64,000 nucleotides of DNA from the NCBI RefSeq assembly GCF_011075055.1, contig NW_025401101.1, forward strand, positions 496,001 through 560,000. Reading direction: 5' to 3'. Positions 47,350 through 60,064 of the stretch are shown piece after piece. Origin of the DNA: Mangifera indica (taxonomy: Eukaryota; Streptophyta; Magnoliopsida; Sapindales; Anacardiaceae). Each line of letters opens with the position of its first letter. The first letter of the stretch is position 1. A program made the translations under genes and the position numbers. The notes beneath the pieces were generated by a model, which did not search any database, was not told the DNA's origin, and worked only from the letters and a program-made list of their open reading frames with translations.

Positions 47350-48980
47350 AACATTACTAGACCACCAGTGTTTTACGATTCAAACTACTATCAATAGAGA
47401 ATTAGGATGAAACTTCACATTTAGTAGGTAGATTATAAGTTGTGGAAAATCATTGAAAATTATTACTTTGTATTAGGGGGCCCTGGAACAAACTTGCCAA
47501 AAAATAAAGAAAATTTTGATTAGGAAGATGAAAAATTAATGAGTTTAAATACAAGGGCTATGAATATGTTGTTTTGTGCCTTAGACTTAACCGAATTTAA
47601 TCGTGTTTCCTCATGTGATTCAACTTAAGAAATATGGACTAGCCTTCAAACCATTCATGAAGGAACCAATCAAGTAAAAGAGTCTAAAATCGAGCTTCTT
47701 TTCCAAGAATATGAGTTATTTGAAATAAAGTTGAAAGAAAATATAACCGATATGTATAAAAGACTCTCAAACTTTATTAACAATCTTAAAAGACTTGGGA
47801 AAAATTTTGAGACCATGGAGCTAATGAAAAAGATTCTTTGATTGTTGTTGAAATCATAAAGCATGAAAGTGACTATTATTGAAGAATCAAAGAATTTGAG
47901 TAAAATGGGCATGAATGAGCTTATTTGAAGTCTTTTGACTTTTGAGATGAAGAGAAAGCCTAAGGAGAAGGAAGCCAAACCAAAAAAGAATATTGCTTTG
48001 AAGATTGAAAATGAGTCTTCCTGCAAGGAAATTCAATAAATTCCTTTCAAGAAGTAAAGACAAGAACTTCATAAGAGCAAAGTACAAGGAGGATAATGAC
48101 AATGAGGTAATATGTTATGAATGCAAAAAACCCAGTCATATTCGACAAGAATGTCCTCAACTTAAGAAAAGGAAAAAGGAAAAAAAAGTTTAAAAAGAAT
48201 GTGTTTGCATCCACTTGAAGTGAAAGTGACAATTCAAGTGAAGAAAGTAAGTTAGAGCATGAAAAAGTCAATTTATGCTTCATGGCCATAAACGAATAGA
48301 AGGAAGAGGGTAACAACTTTAACTCTTATTCTTTTGATAAATTGCAAGAAAGATTAGATTGTCTAATAGATGAATATAATGCATGTGTGTTAAAAAAGTC
48401 TTTGAGAAAGCAACTGACATACATTAAAAATGCTTATGAAAATCTTATGAATAAACATGCTAAAATCAAGAAATAACTTGAAACAATTAGTAATGAAAAG
48501 ATTTTAGCATGAAAAGTTTTGACGTAAAAATGATATATTACTTGTGAAAGTGATTAACTAAAATTAGATTTTGGAAAAATTCAAGATAGACACAAAAAAA
48601 TTAGACAAGATACTTGCATCTCAAATATGTGCATTAAACAACGAAGGCTTAAGCCATAATGGAAGTAATCCTTTTACTAAATCATATAAGTCATCAAAGA
48701 ATTATCATTCATTGCATTTAAAATGCAAATTTTGTGCTTTTGTTAGTTATTATATTGAAAAGTGTCCAATTGGGAATGACAAACCATTCAAAATAAAGAA
48801 GGTTTGGTTTTCTAAAGGAACATTGAAGACTAACCTTGATAGACCCAAACCATTTGGGTACCTAAGTAATCTTTAAATTTCTTTGTAAGTGTGTCTTGTA
48901 GCATTAGAATCAAAATGTTGAAATGTATAGCCATGCAAGACATATATCTGGGTAATGAAGATAGGAACACTAAGGTACCT
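47350..48980 (+). pseudogene. Sirevirus gag (UBN2, CCHC knuckle, C-terminal extension), broken
   Basis: The plus-strand translation has the Sirevirus gag start (R-P-P-V-F-Y-D-S-N-Y-Y, then Y-K-L-W-K-I-I). UBN2 sequence follows (A-M-N-M-L-F-C-A-L near 47560, then I-W-T-S-L-Q-T-I-H-E-G-T), then a CCHC knuckle C-Y-E-C-K-K-P-S-H-I-R-Q-E-C near 48115-48155. An acidic/lysine-rich tail comes next, and finally traces of the protease start near 48920. At least ten stops and frameshifts are present. Confidence 0.75.
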
Positions 48981-49430
48981 TGAAAGCTAAAATTTTTTCA
49001 AGTTGAAAGCTTGGGATATCAAGTAAGTACCTAAACTTTTTCTTTAAATTCAATAACCATATGATTTTGATTATTGAGTTGGTTGATTGACTGAAATTAA
49101 ATGTTTGAATGGATATTGCTCTTAAGTGTGATTCTTGATTCACTCTCTTGATATTTGTTAATGTGTTTCATAGACATTTTCTGGAAATGCCAAAATTGAT
49201 ATATGATTAGGTTATTTCAAATATGCGTGAATTGTTTGTATGAATAAATATTCTTTGATATATTTTTGGATGATGACATTTCAACATGATTGTGATAATA
49301 TTTTGATGATGCATTTGGTTTAGTTGAATGATTTCTTGTGCATTTTAATTAATTTGTGATGATATGGATATATTTTGCATGTTTGCATATTTCATGATTG
49401 ACATGTTTCAAAGGAATATAAATACATGAT

Positions 49431-49820
49431 ATTGGATATAAGTATGAGTGACTAAGTGTGTTTATTGCAAAATCAAGTTGAATCAATCTGAATGTTTGTT
49501 TGAAATTGATCATGACTTGATTTACATAAATTCTCTTCAAAATAGGTTAAAATAACCCAGATATGTATCTTGAGGCATTTTGATTCGATACATAAATCAT
49601 GATTATTGGATATAAGTTTGAGTGACTAAGCGTGTTTATTGCAAAATCAAGTTGAATCAATCTGAATGTTTGTTCGAAATTGATCATGACTTGATTTACA
49701 TAAATTCTCTTCAAAATAGGTCAAAATAACCAAGATCTATATCTTGAGGCATTTTGATTTGATAGATAAATCATGATTCAACTTGATTTTGCAATAAACA
49801 CATTTAGGTACTCAATCTTA
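49431..49820. repeat. 174-bp tandem duplication followed by an inverted partial copy
   Basis: Two near-identical 174-bp units (49431-49604 and 49605-49778) each begin ATTGGATATAAG and contain TGTTTATTGCAAAATCAAG. Directly after the second unit, 49779-49820 is the reverse complement of the first about 42 bases of the unit. RNA from the region could fold with the third segment pairing to either unit. The sequence lies between gag and the env-like frame of the Sirevirus-like element. Confidence 0.88.
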
Positions 49821-50369
49821 TTTTGAAACACATGCCCATTCATGATTTCTAGTCAATCATTTAATGCAAAATGTTAAAGGTTTCTCAAATTTAAGTTTCT
49901 ACATGTACAACCTTGTTGTTTTTTGCTCAAAAACTTTCAAATTAGAGCACACAACTGTATGCTTTTGGGAAAATTGAATTTTAAATCTCCACAAACACAC
50001 GCCCATGTGTATTAATACACATGTCTCGTATGCCTCAGTTTTATATGAAAACCTAGGTTTTTCAATTTCGTCTCAAATGCACACAAAACCCTAACTATTG
50101 TGCTCTCTGCCTCTTCTCACCTTAAGTAACAAATTTTCGACCAAATTAGTGCCTTTTGTCACATCTCCAACCACCAAGAGCTTCAACCGCCACCAAAAAT
50201 CGCCTTCAACAATCTCAGGTCTTCAAAATCAGCCTAAGCTTCTCTCTAGTCAAACCACCTTCTAGTTTCTAGTAGCCATGACTATTAGCAGTCACCAATA
50301 ATTGCTCTATAAGCTTCAGCTTGTCATTTTTAGTCCTCTAGTGCTTAATTTTGCCTTGAATCTGAAAAT

Positions 50370-50787
50370 TAGAAATGCCTCCAAGGAAAAAAATGGCCAC
50401 ATAATGAACATATAACAATTTCAAGATTGAAACAAAAAATATGGCTCAATGGAACAAGCTTTAGGAAGTCCAATTAAAAGGTACTTTTAATGGTGACTGT
50501 ATTGATATGGGTATCATGAATGAAATTGGTATTGGACATGAATAATTAGAAATAATTAGGAGGATGAGATGGGAAACTTTATTCTTTATGCATTTGGATG
50601 TTTATGAAGATTTAGAATTAGTTGTATAGTTTGTTATCACTTCTTATGGATGAACATGAAAATATTGTTGGATGTACTATAAGCTTTAGAATAAGGGGAG
50701 ATGATTATGAGGTTAAGCCCAGAAAGTTTGCTGAATGGTTAAATTGTGACAATGAGGATATTTTGAACACTCTGTTTGGCTGGACAT
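50370..50787 (+). pseudogene. Env-like (putative plant transposon protein) frame, 5' half
   Basis: A frame beginning M-P-P-R-K-K-M-A near 50376 carries several stops and a frameshift. It includes a segment R-M-R-W-E-T-L-F...V-Y-E-D-L-E-L-V and then D-E-H-E-N-I-V-G-C-T-I-S-F with E-W-L-N-C. This resembles the conserved domain of env-like or 'putative plant transposon' proteins encoded downstream of pol in Sireviruses and Athila-type elements. It ends at the LTR inserted at 50788. The assignment is by pattern only. Confidence 0.45.
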
Positions 50788-52151
50788 TGAAAGATCGAAT
50801 AGCCTAAGAAGGGGTGAATTAGGTAATTTAAAATAATCTTTACCAAATTAAAGAATTTAAACCAATTTATTCAAATCAATAAATGTTGTCTATTTTTAAT
50901 GCAATTTATGAGAATTACAAGAATATTTCAAATAATCAATACAATCAAAAGAACATAACATAAAGTATAAGTTTAAGGGAAGAGAAAATTAAACACGCGA
51001 TATATAGTGGTTTGGCATAACGCGACCTATGTCCACTCCTCCAAGCTATCTCCCTTGGGGTATTCCACTAATTCTTGGTTGACAAAAACATAACCAAGCT
51101 TTTCTTCACAACAAAAATAGCTTCCAAGGTGTTATTAACCTTTACAAATGTTAGAGCTCAATTTCTCTCTCTAAAAAATTTTCTAATCTCTCCAAGAGTG
51201 AACTTCACTCTTTTATAGTGCGAATTTTAGTATGAATTCGAAATATAATTTTTCTCAAAGAGTGTATATGAAAGTTTAAGCTTAGTACAACCCAATGCAA
51301 ATGAAATTACAAAGTATATGAGCAAGGATTTTGAATAGAGAAGAAAATTTGCAAGTAAATAGCTCAAAAATTAATTTGCTCTCAATTATATGAAAGTTCT
51401 TGGTGGCAAAAGTCCCTTACAAATGAATTTGATTAGGTTTATATAAGGGAAAACAAGGAAAGTTACTGTTGTGTATAAAAACTAGACGTTTTAATTTTCT
51501 AGAAAACGTAAAATTCAATCGACTAGATATAATTCGGTCAACCAGATGTGATGTGGCATTGCCGTTGAGTCTACATGGCACTAGCCGTTAAAAAGTTCAA
51601 AACAAAATTCGGTCGACTAGATTTAATTCGGTCAACAAATTTTATTTTTTTTACCTCCTAAATTTTTGAGAACTTTATTTGCCCCTTAAACCTTTGAAAA
51701 GTGATAATTTAACCTATATTTTAAAATTCTTTCAAACCAACTTTGAGATATGAAAATGTAGTTCACAAAACTTTATTATTTTAAATAAGTTAATAAACTT
51801 TGATGAAAAATTGGTTTAACCCAATAAGTTTGAAAAACAATATTTTAACCCAAAATGTGAAAGATATGAAAATAAGTTTTCAAATGAGTTATTACATGTA
51901 AACAAATATTCTAATCAAAACAAATGTTCCAAATTACAAACATATCTACCTAAACTTAAGTTTTACTTCAAATCTTCAAGAATTCTTCACTTGAGTTTTG
52001 TCTTTCATTTCTATCTTAAAACTCCTTCAAGTACATTAGGTAAGTTCTTGCAATCTAAACTCACATAAAGTAAAGTCATTAGTCAATATGTTTAGGGATA
52101 CATTAGTTTGTTATCATTAAAATAAGAGTATAATGACTCTTTGAGTCAACA
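50788..52151 (-). repeat. 3' LTR of the minus-strand Sirevirus
   Basis: 1364 bp, TGAAAGATCG...GAGTCAACA on the plus strand. The purine tract (minus strand AAAAAATGGGGAGAT, 52166-52152) abuts its internal end, as in Sireviruses. It holds several copies of a TCGGTCAACC/GTCGAC-type motif near 51520-51640. GACAT precedes it as a possible target duplication half. Confidence 0.85.
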
Positions 52152-52739
52152 ATCTCCCCATTTTTTATGAAGACAAACATATATGCAGTTCAAGAAATTT
52201 TATAAAATATATTGATGAATGTATTTCCTTGAAATTAAGAAACACTTGATTTTTAAGAAAATTTTGCAAAAGTTCACATTAAAAAATCAAGTTTCCTCCC
52301 CTTGAATATATGCAAATATCCACAACATCAATCAAATATATCCTCATCAAAATGTCCACAATATCAATAAAATATCTTCATTAAAATATCTACAACACCA
52401 ATAAAATATTGCATCTATAATCTTAACCAAATATATATCCTCATAATCTTCCATAAACACATTAAAGTATCCACAACATCAATCGTCAATCAAACTTTTC
52501 TTCCCCTTTGTCATTATAAAAAGTAATGAGGCAATGGATAAAAATGATATAATCAATGAGATAAAATAAGACTAATATGCATGAACAATGTATAGAAATG
52601 AGTACCAAAATGACCAAATATAAGCATAAGGTACAATACATGAATACAATGTCTAAATAAAGATGATTAGCAAAATAATAGTATATAAGGAAAATCCATG
52701 CATAGTAAAAATATAATGAAAAACATAGATAAACTAAGA

Positions 52740-54074
52740 AGGAGGTGGAAGAAAACGACGAAGAAGCTCATCTATGCCATTCTTGAGCTCAGCTTGAAGA
52801 TCAACAATATTAGCATAAACAATAGCAAAATCAGAGCGAACCTCAACACAAAGATCAACAAGCTTAACAGATAAAAGAGAGATAGGATCAATAGTAGAGG
52901 TAGTGGTCTACTCAACAGATGAACTCGCTCCAGTAACCATTCTAGATCTCTTGCCAGAAGTATGAGCCTGTAACTCAAATGAATCTCAATTCTCATCTGC
53001 CTCATCATCATTGTTATCAATATCAGTGTCAACAACATCAGTTAGAGCATCAGGTGTTTAGGGTTTAATATCAATATCAGAGCCCATATCATTGACAACC
53101 TCACCTCTACCAGGTACTATCTCAGAAATGTGACGTTATAACCATTATGCTAACAAAAACCCATAACACAGAGGTTGGAAGCAGTATATGGATCAACAAC
53201 TGGTTCAACATTCGATTCCTCAAGGAAGGAAGCTCTCGCCTCTAAAAAAATTAATATGATGATAGTGCATAAAGTAAAAGATGGGTGCGATGAGAGAGAA
53301 TAGAGACCATCAGATCAAAAATGACATGACAAAGGTCTATAAGAGACCTTTGGATGAGATGCGAGAGGAGATAGAAGTCAACCGTGCTGACTTCATTGAG
53401 TGACCTGATTTTAGAGTAAGAGTGTAATCGATAATGTTATGAAGAAGACGAGCAGATAAAGTGAGATATCTATATAGTGGATGAATAACGACATTATGGT
53501 TAGGATTACTCATCATAGCTCGAAGGGCATTAAGATATAATGGATTAGTGAAATGCCACCCACGAAAGGGAAGAAAAGGGCCACGAACAACGAGAAGACC
53601 CAAGGTGACATATAACCATCTAAGGTGGCAGAACGAGTCCATCTGAATCTATCAAAACAAGGTGACCCAAGGTGACATATAACTAGCAGGAGAGAAATAA
53701 ATATTATGGCCTCAGACAAAAAAGGTGGCCTCGTTATAAAGCCGATCAAACTTCATGTTCGCATAAAATTCACAAACAAGGGCAGGATAAACATAACCAT
53801 CTAAGGTGGCAAAATGACTCCATTTGAATCTATCAAAAAGAGTTTTAAGATTGAATTGCACTAATAAATTGAAATCAACTTGAAGAGTTTTACACAAAGC
53901 ATAATGATTATAGCGATCAGCATAAGTCACAATGGCTCAGGCGGAATGAAAAAGAGTTTGATCAAAGAGAGCCTCTGAAGGCTCGGCTTGATCGATAGGT
54001 GCTAAAGATCTAGTACTAACATTTCTAGATGATCTAGAAGCATGCCTAGAACTACTACGATTAGTGTTAACCAT
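52740..54074 (-). pseudogene. Sirevirus env-like frame downstream of pol, broken
   Basis: The ATG at 54074 starts a serine/arginine-rich N-terminus, then a domain with V-C-E-F-Y-A-N-M-K-F near 53760. This is typical of the env-like or 'putative plant transposon' proteins of Sireviruses, with an H-P-L-Y-R-Y-L-T-L-S-A-R-L-L-H segment near 53450 and a hydrophobic, leucine-rich end near 52780-52900. A stop near 53936, another near 53705 and frameshifts break it. A short segment (F-D-R-F-x-W...A-T-L-D-G-Y) occurs twice, from a local duplication (53612-53656 against 53793-53838). Confidence 0.65.
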
Positions 54075-55159
54075 AATTGAAAAATATAAGAATATACTAC
54101 GAAATTTAACAACTATACTAACAACTTACAAACTAAAAATTTTTAAAAGATAAAACAAAGAGCAAAAGAGGAAATACCACACAAAATGCAATGAAATGAA
54201 AAGCTACGTCAAATGTACGTATAAGGGTAGAATCATAATTTCACACGAACATGAATTTGAAAACAAAAGGCACACCTCGATTGAAAATGATGACAAAAAG
54301 GATAGTAGTATAATCGAAAGGCTAATCAATCAACTGTACAGAGGATTTTTGCTAACAAAACTAAAAATGGGTTATATAATTTGGGGGTTTTTAGTGTGAG
54401 GCCAAAATTGAAAAATTGATGATTGGAACTTGTAAGAATGATGCTGGGAATGATGATTTTGTGGTCAATTTGATGAAAATTCAATAAATTTAGGGTGATT
54501 TTGGATGAAATTTAAAAAGCTAAGGTTTAGGGTTTAATGAGATTTAGAAGGATTTGTGGCAAAATTGGGTGTTTTTGGAAGAAGGTTTTTGCTTAAAACA
54601 AGTAGAAACAAGGGTTTTAGTTGACTTAATGCAAAAAAACTTGGAGTTGAAGTAGATTAAGGCAAGCTTGAAGCAATCAGTTGAGAGAAAATAGAAGAGG
54701 GCTTAAAGGTTTGTAAGAAAAAAATGAATGATTTGCTGCCCTTATACGCTGGTATTCAGCTAATTCAGTCGATCGAATTTTATAGAATTTGGTCGACCGA
54801 ATTTTGCAATAAATTTAGTCAATCAAATTTTGCAATTCAGCATCTGAATTTGGCAAAATCTAGGTCAATCTTTTTATGCATTGTTTTATTTCAATTTGAA
54901 CATAAATGGGTCCAAATGATTCAATTATGCATTATTGATTAAAAAAATGAAATGCAAAGTAATTTGATGCAAAATATGATGAAAATTAAATCAAATGCAT
55001 TAGAAAACAATGCAAAAATAATGGATACAAGAAATGTTATCAAATATAATCAAACATAAAATGATGCATAAAACATATATGGAAACTTGCAATTCAACCA
55101 AATCATAACAATCACAATAATATTTCAATGCAAATGCTAATATGGTGATTTCATGATCT
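54075..55159 (-). other. Spacer between Sirevirus pol and env-like frame
   Basis: No coding domain was seen. 54745-54835 carries repeated palindrome-centred motifs (AATTTGGTCGACCGAATTT and variants) that also occur in the element's LTRs. The stretch probably serves as leader of the env-like transcript; this is inference. Confidence 0.5.
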
Positions 55160-58100
55160 CAAGCTCACTTCTAATTTTGCAAAAATGTTCTTCCCCAAGA
55201 GGTTTTGTAAAAATGTCCGCAAGTTGATTTTCGGTGAATACAAAGTCAAGACAAATATTACCCTTTTGAACGTGGTCTTGAATAAAATGATATCTAATTT
55301 TTATATGTTTGGTTCAAGAGTGTTGAATAGGAATTTTGGATAAGCTAATAGCACTTATGTTGTCAAACAAGATTGGAGTTTTAGATAGGCTAACTCCATA
55401 ATCCCTAAGGGTTTGTGGCATCCATAAGGCTTGGGCACAACAACTACTGACGACAATATATTCGCTTGTGCAGTCGATAAAGCTACAGAGTTTTGTTTTC
55501 TTGAAAACCATGAAACTAATGCATGACCTAGAAAATGACAAGTACTATTAGTACTTTTTTTATCGACTTGATTCCTGGCAAAGTCGGTATCCGAATAGCT
55601 CACTAGGTCAAAAGAAGTTTCTCTAGGATACCACAAGCCTAAAAATCTAGTGCTATATAAATATTTGAATATTCTTTTAAGGGCTTTTAAATGAGATTCC
55701 TTGAGAAATAATGGAAACGAGCACATAAGCATACACTAACAATAATATCGGGTTTACTAGTGGTTAAATATAAAAGAGAGCCAATCATACCTCTATACAT
55801 CTTAATATCAACGTTTGACCTACTTTGATCTTTGGTGAGCTTGATAGTTGAACTTATTGGTGTACCTGAGGCTTTTAGTCTTTCGATGCCAGACTTTTTT
55901 AATAAGTCCTTGATGTATTAAGGTTGGTTGATGAAGATACCCTCTTTGCTTTGCTTGATGTTAAGTCTGAGAAAATACTTGAGTTCTCCCATCATGCTCA
56001 TTTCAAATTTTTTACTCATAAGATTAGAAAATTCTTCACACAAAGAGACATTAGTAGAGCCAAAAATGATATCATCAACATAAATTTGAACCAAAAGTAT
56101 ATTATTTTTTTTCGCTTAATAAACAATGTAATATCTACTTTTCTAATGCAAAAGTTTTTTTTTAAGCAAGAATTTACTTAAACGTTTATACCATGCTTGA
56201 GGTGTTTATTTTAAATCATAAAGAGCTTTTTGAAGTTTAAAAACATGGTTTGGAAAATCATGACTTTCAAACCCGGGAGGTTGTTCAATATAAACTTCCT
56301 CCATGATAAATCCATTTAAGAAAGCATTCCTGATATCTATTTGATATAAAGTAAAATTTTTAGAACATGCAAATGCCAAAAGCATCCTAATGGATTCTAG
56401 TCTAGCTACCCATGCAAAAGTTTTTTTAAAATCTATTTCTTCTTCTTGGTTGTAGTCTTAAGCCACTAATCTAACTTTATTTCTAATAACCATTCCGGAT
56501 TCATCCATTTTGTTTCTAAAAACCCATTTTGTACTAATAAGAGATTAATTATCTGAACGACGAACTAGTTCCCAAACATTATTTCTTTCAAATTGATTTA
56601 GTTCCTCTTGCATGATTAACATTCAAAACTCATCATTTAATGCAGCACGAAATGTTTTTGGTTCCAATTATGAAAGAAATGCAAAATTATTACTAAGATT
56701 GAAGGATGATCTAGTTTTAACACATTGATTTTCCTCACCAATAATTAATTCTTTAGGATGAGCATTTGCATACCTCAAAGCCTTAGGAAGATCTTTATCT
56801 TTATCTTCTTCATATTTTGGCTCTTGTTTTGTCTCATCCTTAACATCATTTGGTAAATCATGTGTTTCCGTTTGGTCTTTATTCTTAATTTGATTATCAT
56901 CAATATCAACTTATATACTAGTTGAAGGATTAGATTCATAAAAAATAACATGCATTGATTCCTTGACTACTAGTGTTCTTTTGTTAAACACCCTATATGC
57001 TTTGCTAAATGATGAATATCCAAGAAAGATGTCAATGTCCGATTTTGAATCAAATTTTCCTAAATTTTCTTTTGTATTCAAAATAAAACATTTATATCCA
57101 AAAACTTTAAAATAACCAATATTGGGTTTTCTGCTTTTCCAAAGTTCATATGAAGTTTTATCCAATGATAGTCATATTAAAACACAATTTAAAACATAAC
57201 ATACAGTGTTTATGGCTTCCACCTAAAAATATTGAGGTAAAACATTTTCATTTAGCATGGTTCTAACCATCTCTTGAATTGTCCTATTCTTTTTTTCAAC
57301 AACACCATTTTGTTAAGGAGTTCTAGGCAAGAGAATTGATGTTGAATACTATGCTTACCATAAAAATTTTCAAATAAATGATTTTCAAATTTTCCTCCAT
57401 GATCACGCCTAATGCAAGAAATATGCATTTCTTTTTCTTTTTGTATTCTCTTGACAAATTTTGAAAATGCATGAAAGGATTCATCTTTTGATGCAAGAAA
57501 AATTACTCAAGTGAATCTTGAAAAATCATTAACGATAACAAATGCATAATGGTTTCCATTTGGGCTTGCAGTTCTTAAAGGACCAAAAAGATCAATATGA
57601 AGAAGTTATAAAGGTCTGGATGTGAAAATATGAGTTTTGCTTTTAAATGAGTTTTTTGTTTGTTTGCTAAATTGACATACATCATAAATTTTATCTTTAA
57701 CAAAATCTATTGTAGGAAAACCCTTGACAAGCTCTTTTTTGGAGGTTTTTGAAATCAAGTCCATGCTAGCATGACCTAATTTTCTATGCCACAACCAACT
57801 ATTTTCATATAATGCAGAAAAAAATAAATTTTCATGAGATGCATTTTCTACATTTATAGTGTAAACATTTCCATCTCTATTTCCTGCACAAATTGGTTTT
57901 CTATCATTCATATTTTCTATAATACAAGTATTTGGCTAAAAAATAACTTTAAATCCTTCATCACATAGTTGACTAACGCTAAGGAGATTATGTTTAAAAC
58001 TATCCACCAAAAGAACATTTTCAATGATAATGTGAGAGTTGTTACCAATATCTCCAATGTCAATAATTTTACCTTTTGCGTTGTCTTCAAAGGTGGCATG

Positions 58101-58200
58101 TCCTCCATCTTTCTTGCTTATTGTCGAGAATTGTGAAATATCTTCGGTCATGTGTCTTGAGCAAGCACTATCGAAGAACCATTTGCTTTTCTTCCTTTTG
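55160..58200 (-). pseudogene. Sirevirus pol: protease, integrase, reverse transcriptase, RNase H, broken
   Basis: In order on the minus strand: the protease end (S-A-C-S-R-H-M-T near 58160, then H-N-L-L-S-V-S-Q-L near 57980); the integrase zinc region (W-L-W-H-R-K-L-G-H near 57795, C-Q-F-S near 57665); the integrase core and end (57600-56911, ending F-L-G-Y-S-S-F-S-K-A-Y-R-V); and reverse transcriptase (about 56650-55750) with F-L-N-G-F near 56310 and an intact catalytic Y-V-D-D near 56080. RNase H (about 55720-55160) has Y-S-D-T-D-F-A. Stops occur at several points, yet most catalytic motifs are kept. Confidence 0.8.
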
Positions 58201-58289
58201 TTTTTTGGTTACTAAACACAGTGTGATATTCAAGAATTTGTCTTAGGTACCCAAATCACGTTGGGTCCTTGGGGGTTAGTTTTTATTCC

Positions 58290-60012
58290 TTTAGGAACCC
58301 ACACTTTTCTTAGTGCCTATATGATATTTCTTTTGAATTGGGCAAGATGATAAGATATGACATTTATTTCCACAATAATTGCAAGTTATATATGATTCAC
58401 ATGAAGTTGAGACTTTAACAAAATAATTTTTTAAATATTTTGCTTTGATAAAAAGTTTATAACCAAGTCCTCTTTTGTTTAAAACTTTTTTTTGTACACC
58501 AAGCATTTTATCAAGAATGTCCTTTCTATTTTTAAATTTTAAAACTATTTCACTTAAATCCTTTGCTCCCCTTTTTAAAACTTCAATTTCACTTTCTATA
58601 ATTTATTTTTCCTTTTTAGCTATGCAAAGGTCATTTTCAAACTTTTATTTTTCTTTTTAAAAAATGGAATACTTGTTTTCTTCATTTTCCTTTCCTTTAA
58701 GCTTAAAGATTTTTTGGTTAAGAATTTCATTTTCTTTCTTTAAAGACTCATTTTCTTTTGTCAAGTTAAAATTTTTCTTTCTAAGAGTTGCATTTTTAGA
58801 CATACAAAAAATAAGTTTTACATTCATCTCTTCAAGTGTATCATATAACTCTTCATATAAAGGGTTTTCATCTATCTCATCATTTATATTATCTAAATCA
58901 TCACAAGTATTAGATGAACTAGAGTTAATTACCTCATTATTTATAATTGCCATGAAACACATGTTAGCTACTTTATTATCCTCCTTTTCAGATTCATTTT
59001 CATCACTATCATCTCATGTGGCCTTCATTGCTTTCTTTTTCGATCTACCAATTTTGAGGAGAGAACAATCATATTTGATGTGTCCTGACTTCTTGCATTC
59101 ATAACACACAACGTGTTCTCTCCTTTGTCTTTCTCCTCTTTCACCTTTAGTAACCTTCTTTTTTGTGAAGTTTCCATTTCTTCTTAGTTTTCTATTTCTT
59201 AGAAGCTTTCTAATCTTTCTAGTCAAGAGTGCAATGTCTTCATCTTCATTATTTGACGTCTCCTTTTCTTCTTTTAGGAACTTTTCACTCTCTTTGATGG
59301 ATGATTTGAAGGCGATGCTCTTTTTCTTCTTCTCTACTTTTTCAATTTGTCGTTGCTTCATAGTAAGCTCATAAGTGAGAAATGAACTTAAAAGCTCTTC
59401 AAGAGGTAAAGTCTTGACATCTTTTGCTTCTTCGATTACCATTACTTTAGGATCCCAAAGAGGAGGCAAACACCTAAGAAGTTTCTTAACATTTTCTTGG
59501 TTAGTATAAACTTTACCAAAATTTTTCAATTCATTCACAATAGTAATAAATCTATCAAACGTGTCACTAATAGTCTCATCTTCATTCATTTTAAATAACT
59601 CATATCAATGTGTGAGCATACTAATTTTAGTCTCTTTGACTTATGGAGTTCCCTCATTTGACACCATCAATAATTCCTAAATTTCTTTAGCCGAGGTACA
59701 GGCTTGTACTTTATTAAAATTATATTCATTTAACGCATAATATAACATATTTATAGCTCTAACATTAATGACAATATTTTTCTTATCTTGAGGGGTAATT
59801 TCTTCCTTAGTTTAGGGCATTTGTTTTCTATCTACTTCTTTCATAGGAACAAAAGGTCCATCTTGCACTACGTCCCACAATTTATAATCATTTTGAATGA
59901 AAATCAACATATAATTTTTCCAATGGGCATATCCGGTGTCATCAAATAATGACGGTCTATTAGAAACAAGTCTTTCACTAACAGTATGAGATTTTCCTAG
60001 GTTTATGACCAT
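58290..60012 (-). pseudogene. Sirevirus gag with zinc knuckles and coiled-coil tail, broken
   Basis: Starts at the ATG at 60012 (M-V-I-N-L-G-K). It shows Y-A-H-W-K-N-Y-M-L-I-F-I-Q, a stop at about 59812, then UBN2 sequence (L-R-C-L-P-P-L-W-D-P-K-V near 59460) and a first knuckle C-Y-E-C-K-K-S-G-H-I-K-Y-D-C at 59105-59065. A glutamate/lysine-rich coiled-coil-like segment (58962-58657) and a second, divergent knuckle C-N-Y-C-G-N-K-C-H near 58370 follow. The long C-terminal extension is a Sirevirus trait. Confidence 0.8.
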
Positions 60013-60050
60013 TGCTCTAAACGGTTAAGTTTACGAAAATGAGCAACCTT

Positions 60051-60062
60051 GCTTTGATACCA
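60051..60062 (-). other. tRNA-Met primer-binding site of the Sirevirus
   Basis: The minus strand reads TGGTATCAAAGC then AAGG, one mismatch from the initiator tRNA-Met site, two bases inside the LTR end at 60065. Confidence 0.85.
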
Positions 60063-60064
60063 AT

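Larger units (their letters stand above)
46660..50787 (+). mobile_element. Sirevirus-like Copia element, first part (LTR end, gag, env-like start)
   Basis: The downstream part of a 5' LTR (R/U5-like, about 46660-47250, ending near a TTCACC-type terminus) is followed by a primer-binding site, gag, a 1.3-kb repeat-bearing stretch, and the beginning of an env-like frame that is cut by the minus-strand Sirevirus at 50788. The element apparently resumes at 61310 and ends with a polypurine tract at 62535. Apart from a trace of protease near 48900-48980, pol is absent, so it is a deletion derivative or a non-autonomous form. The 5' end is unresolved. Confidence 0.55.
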
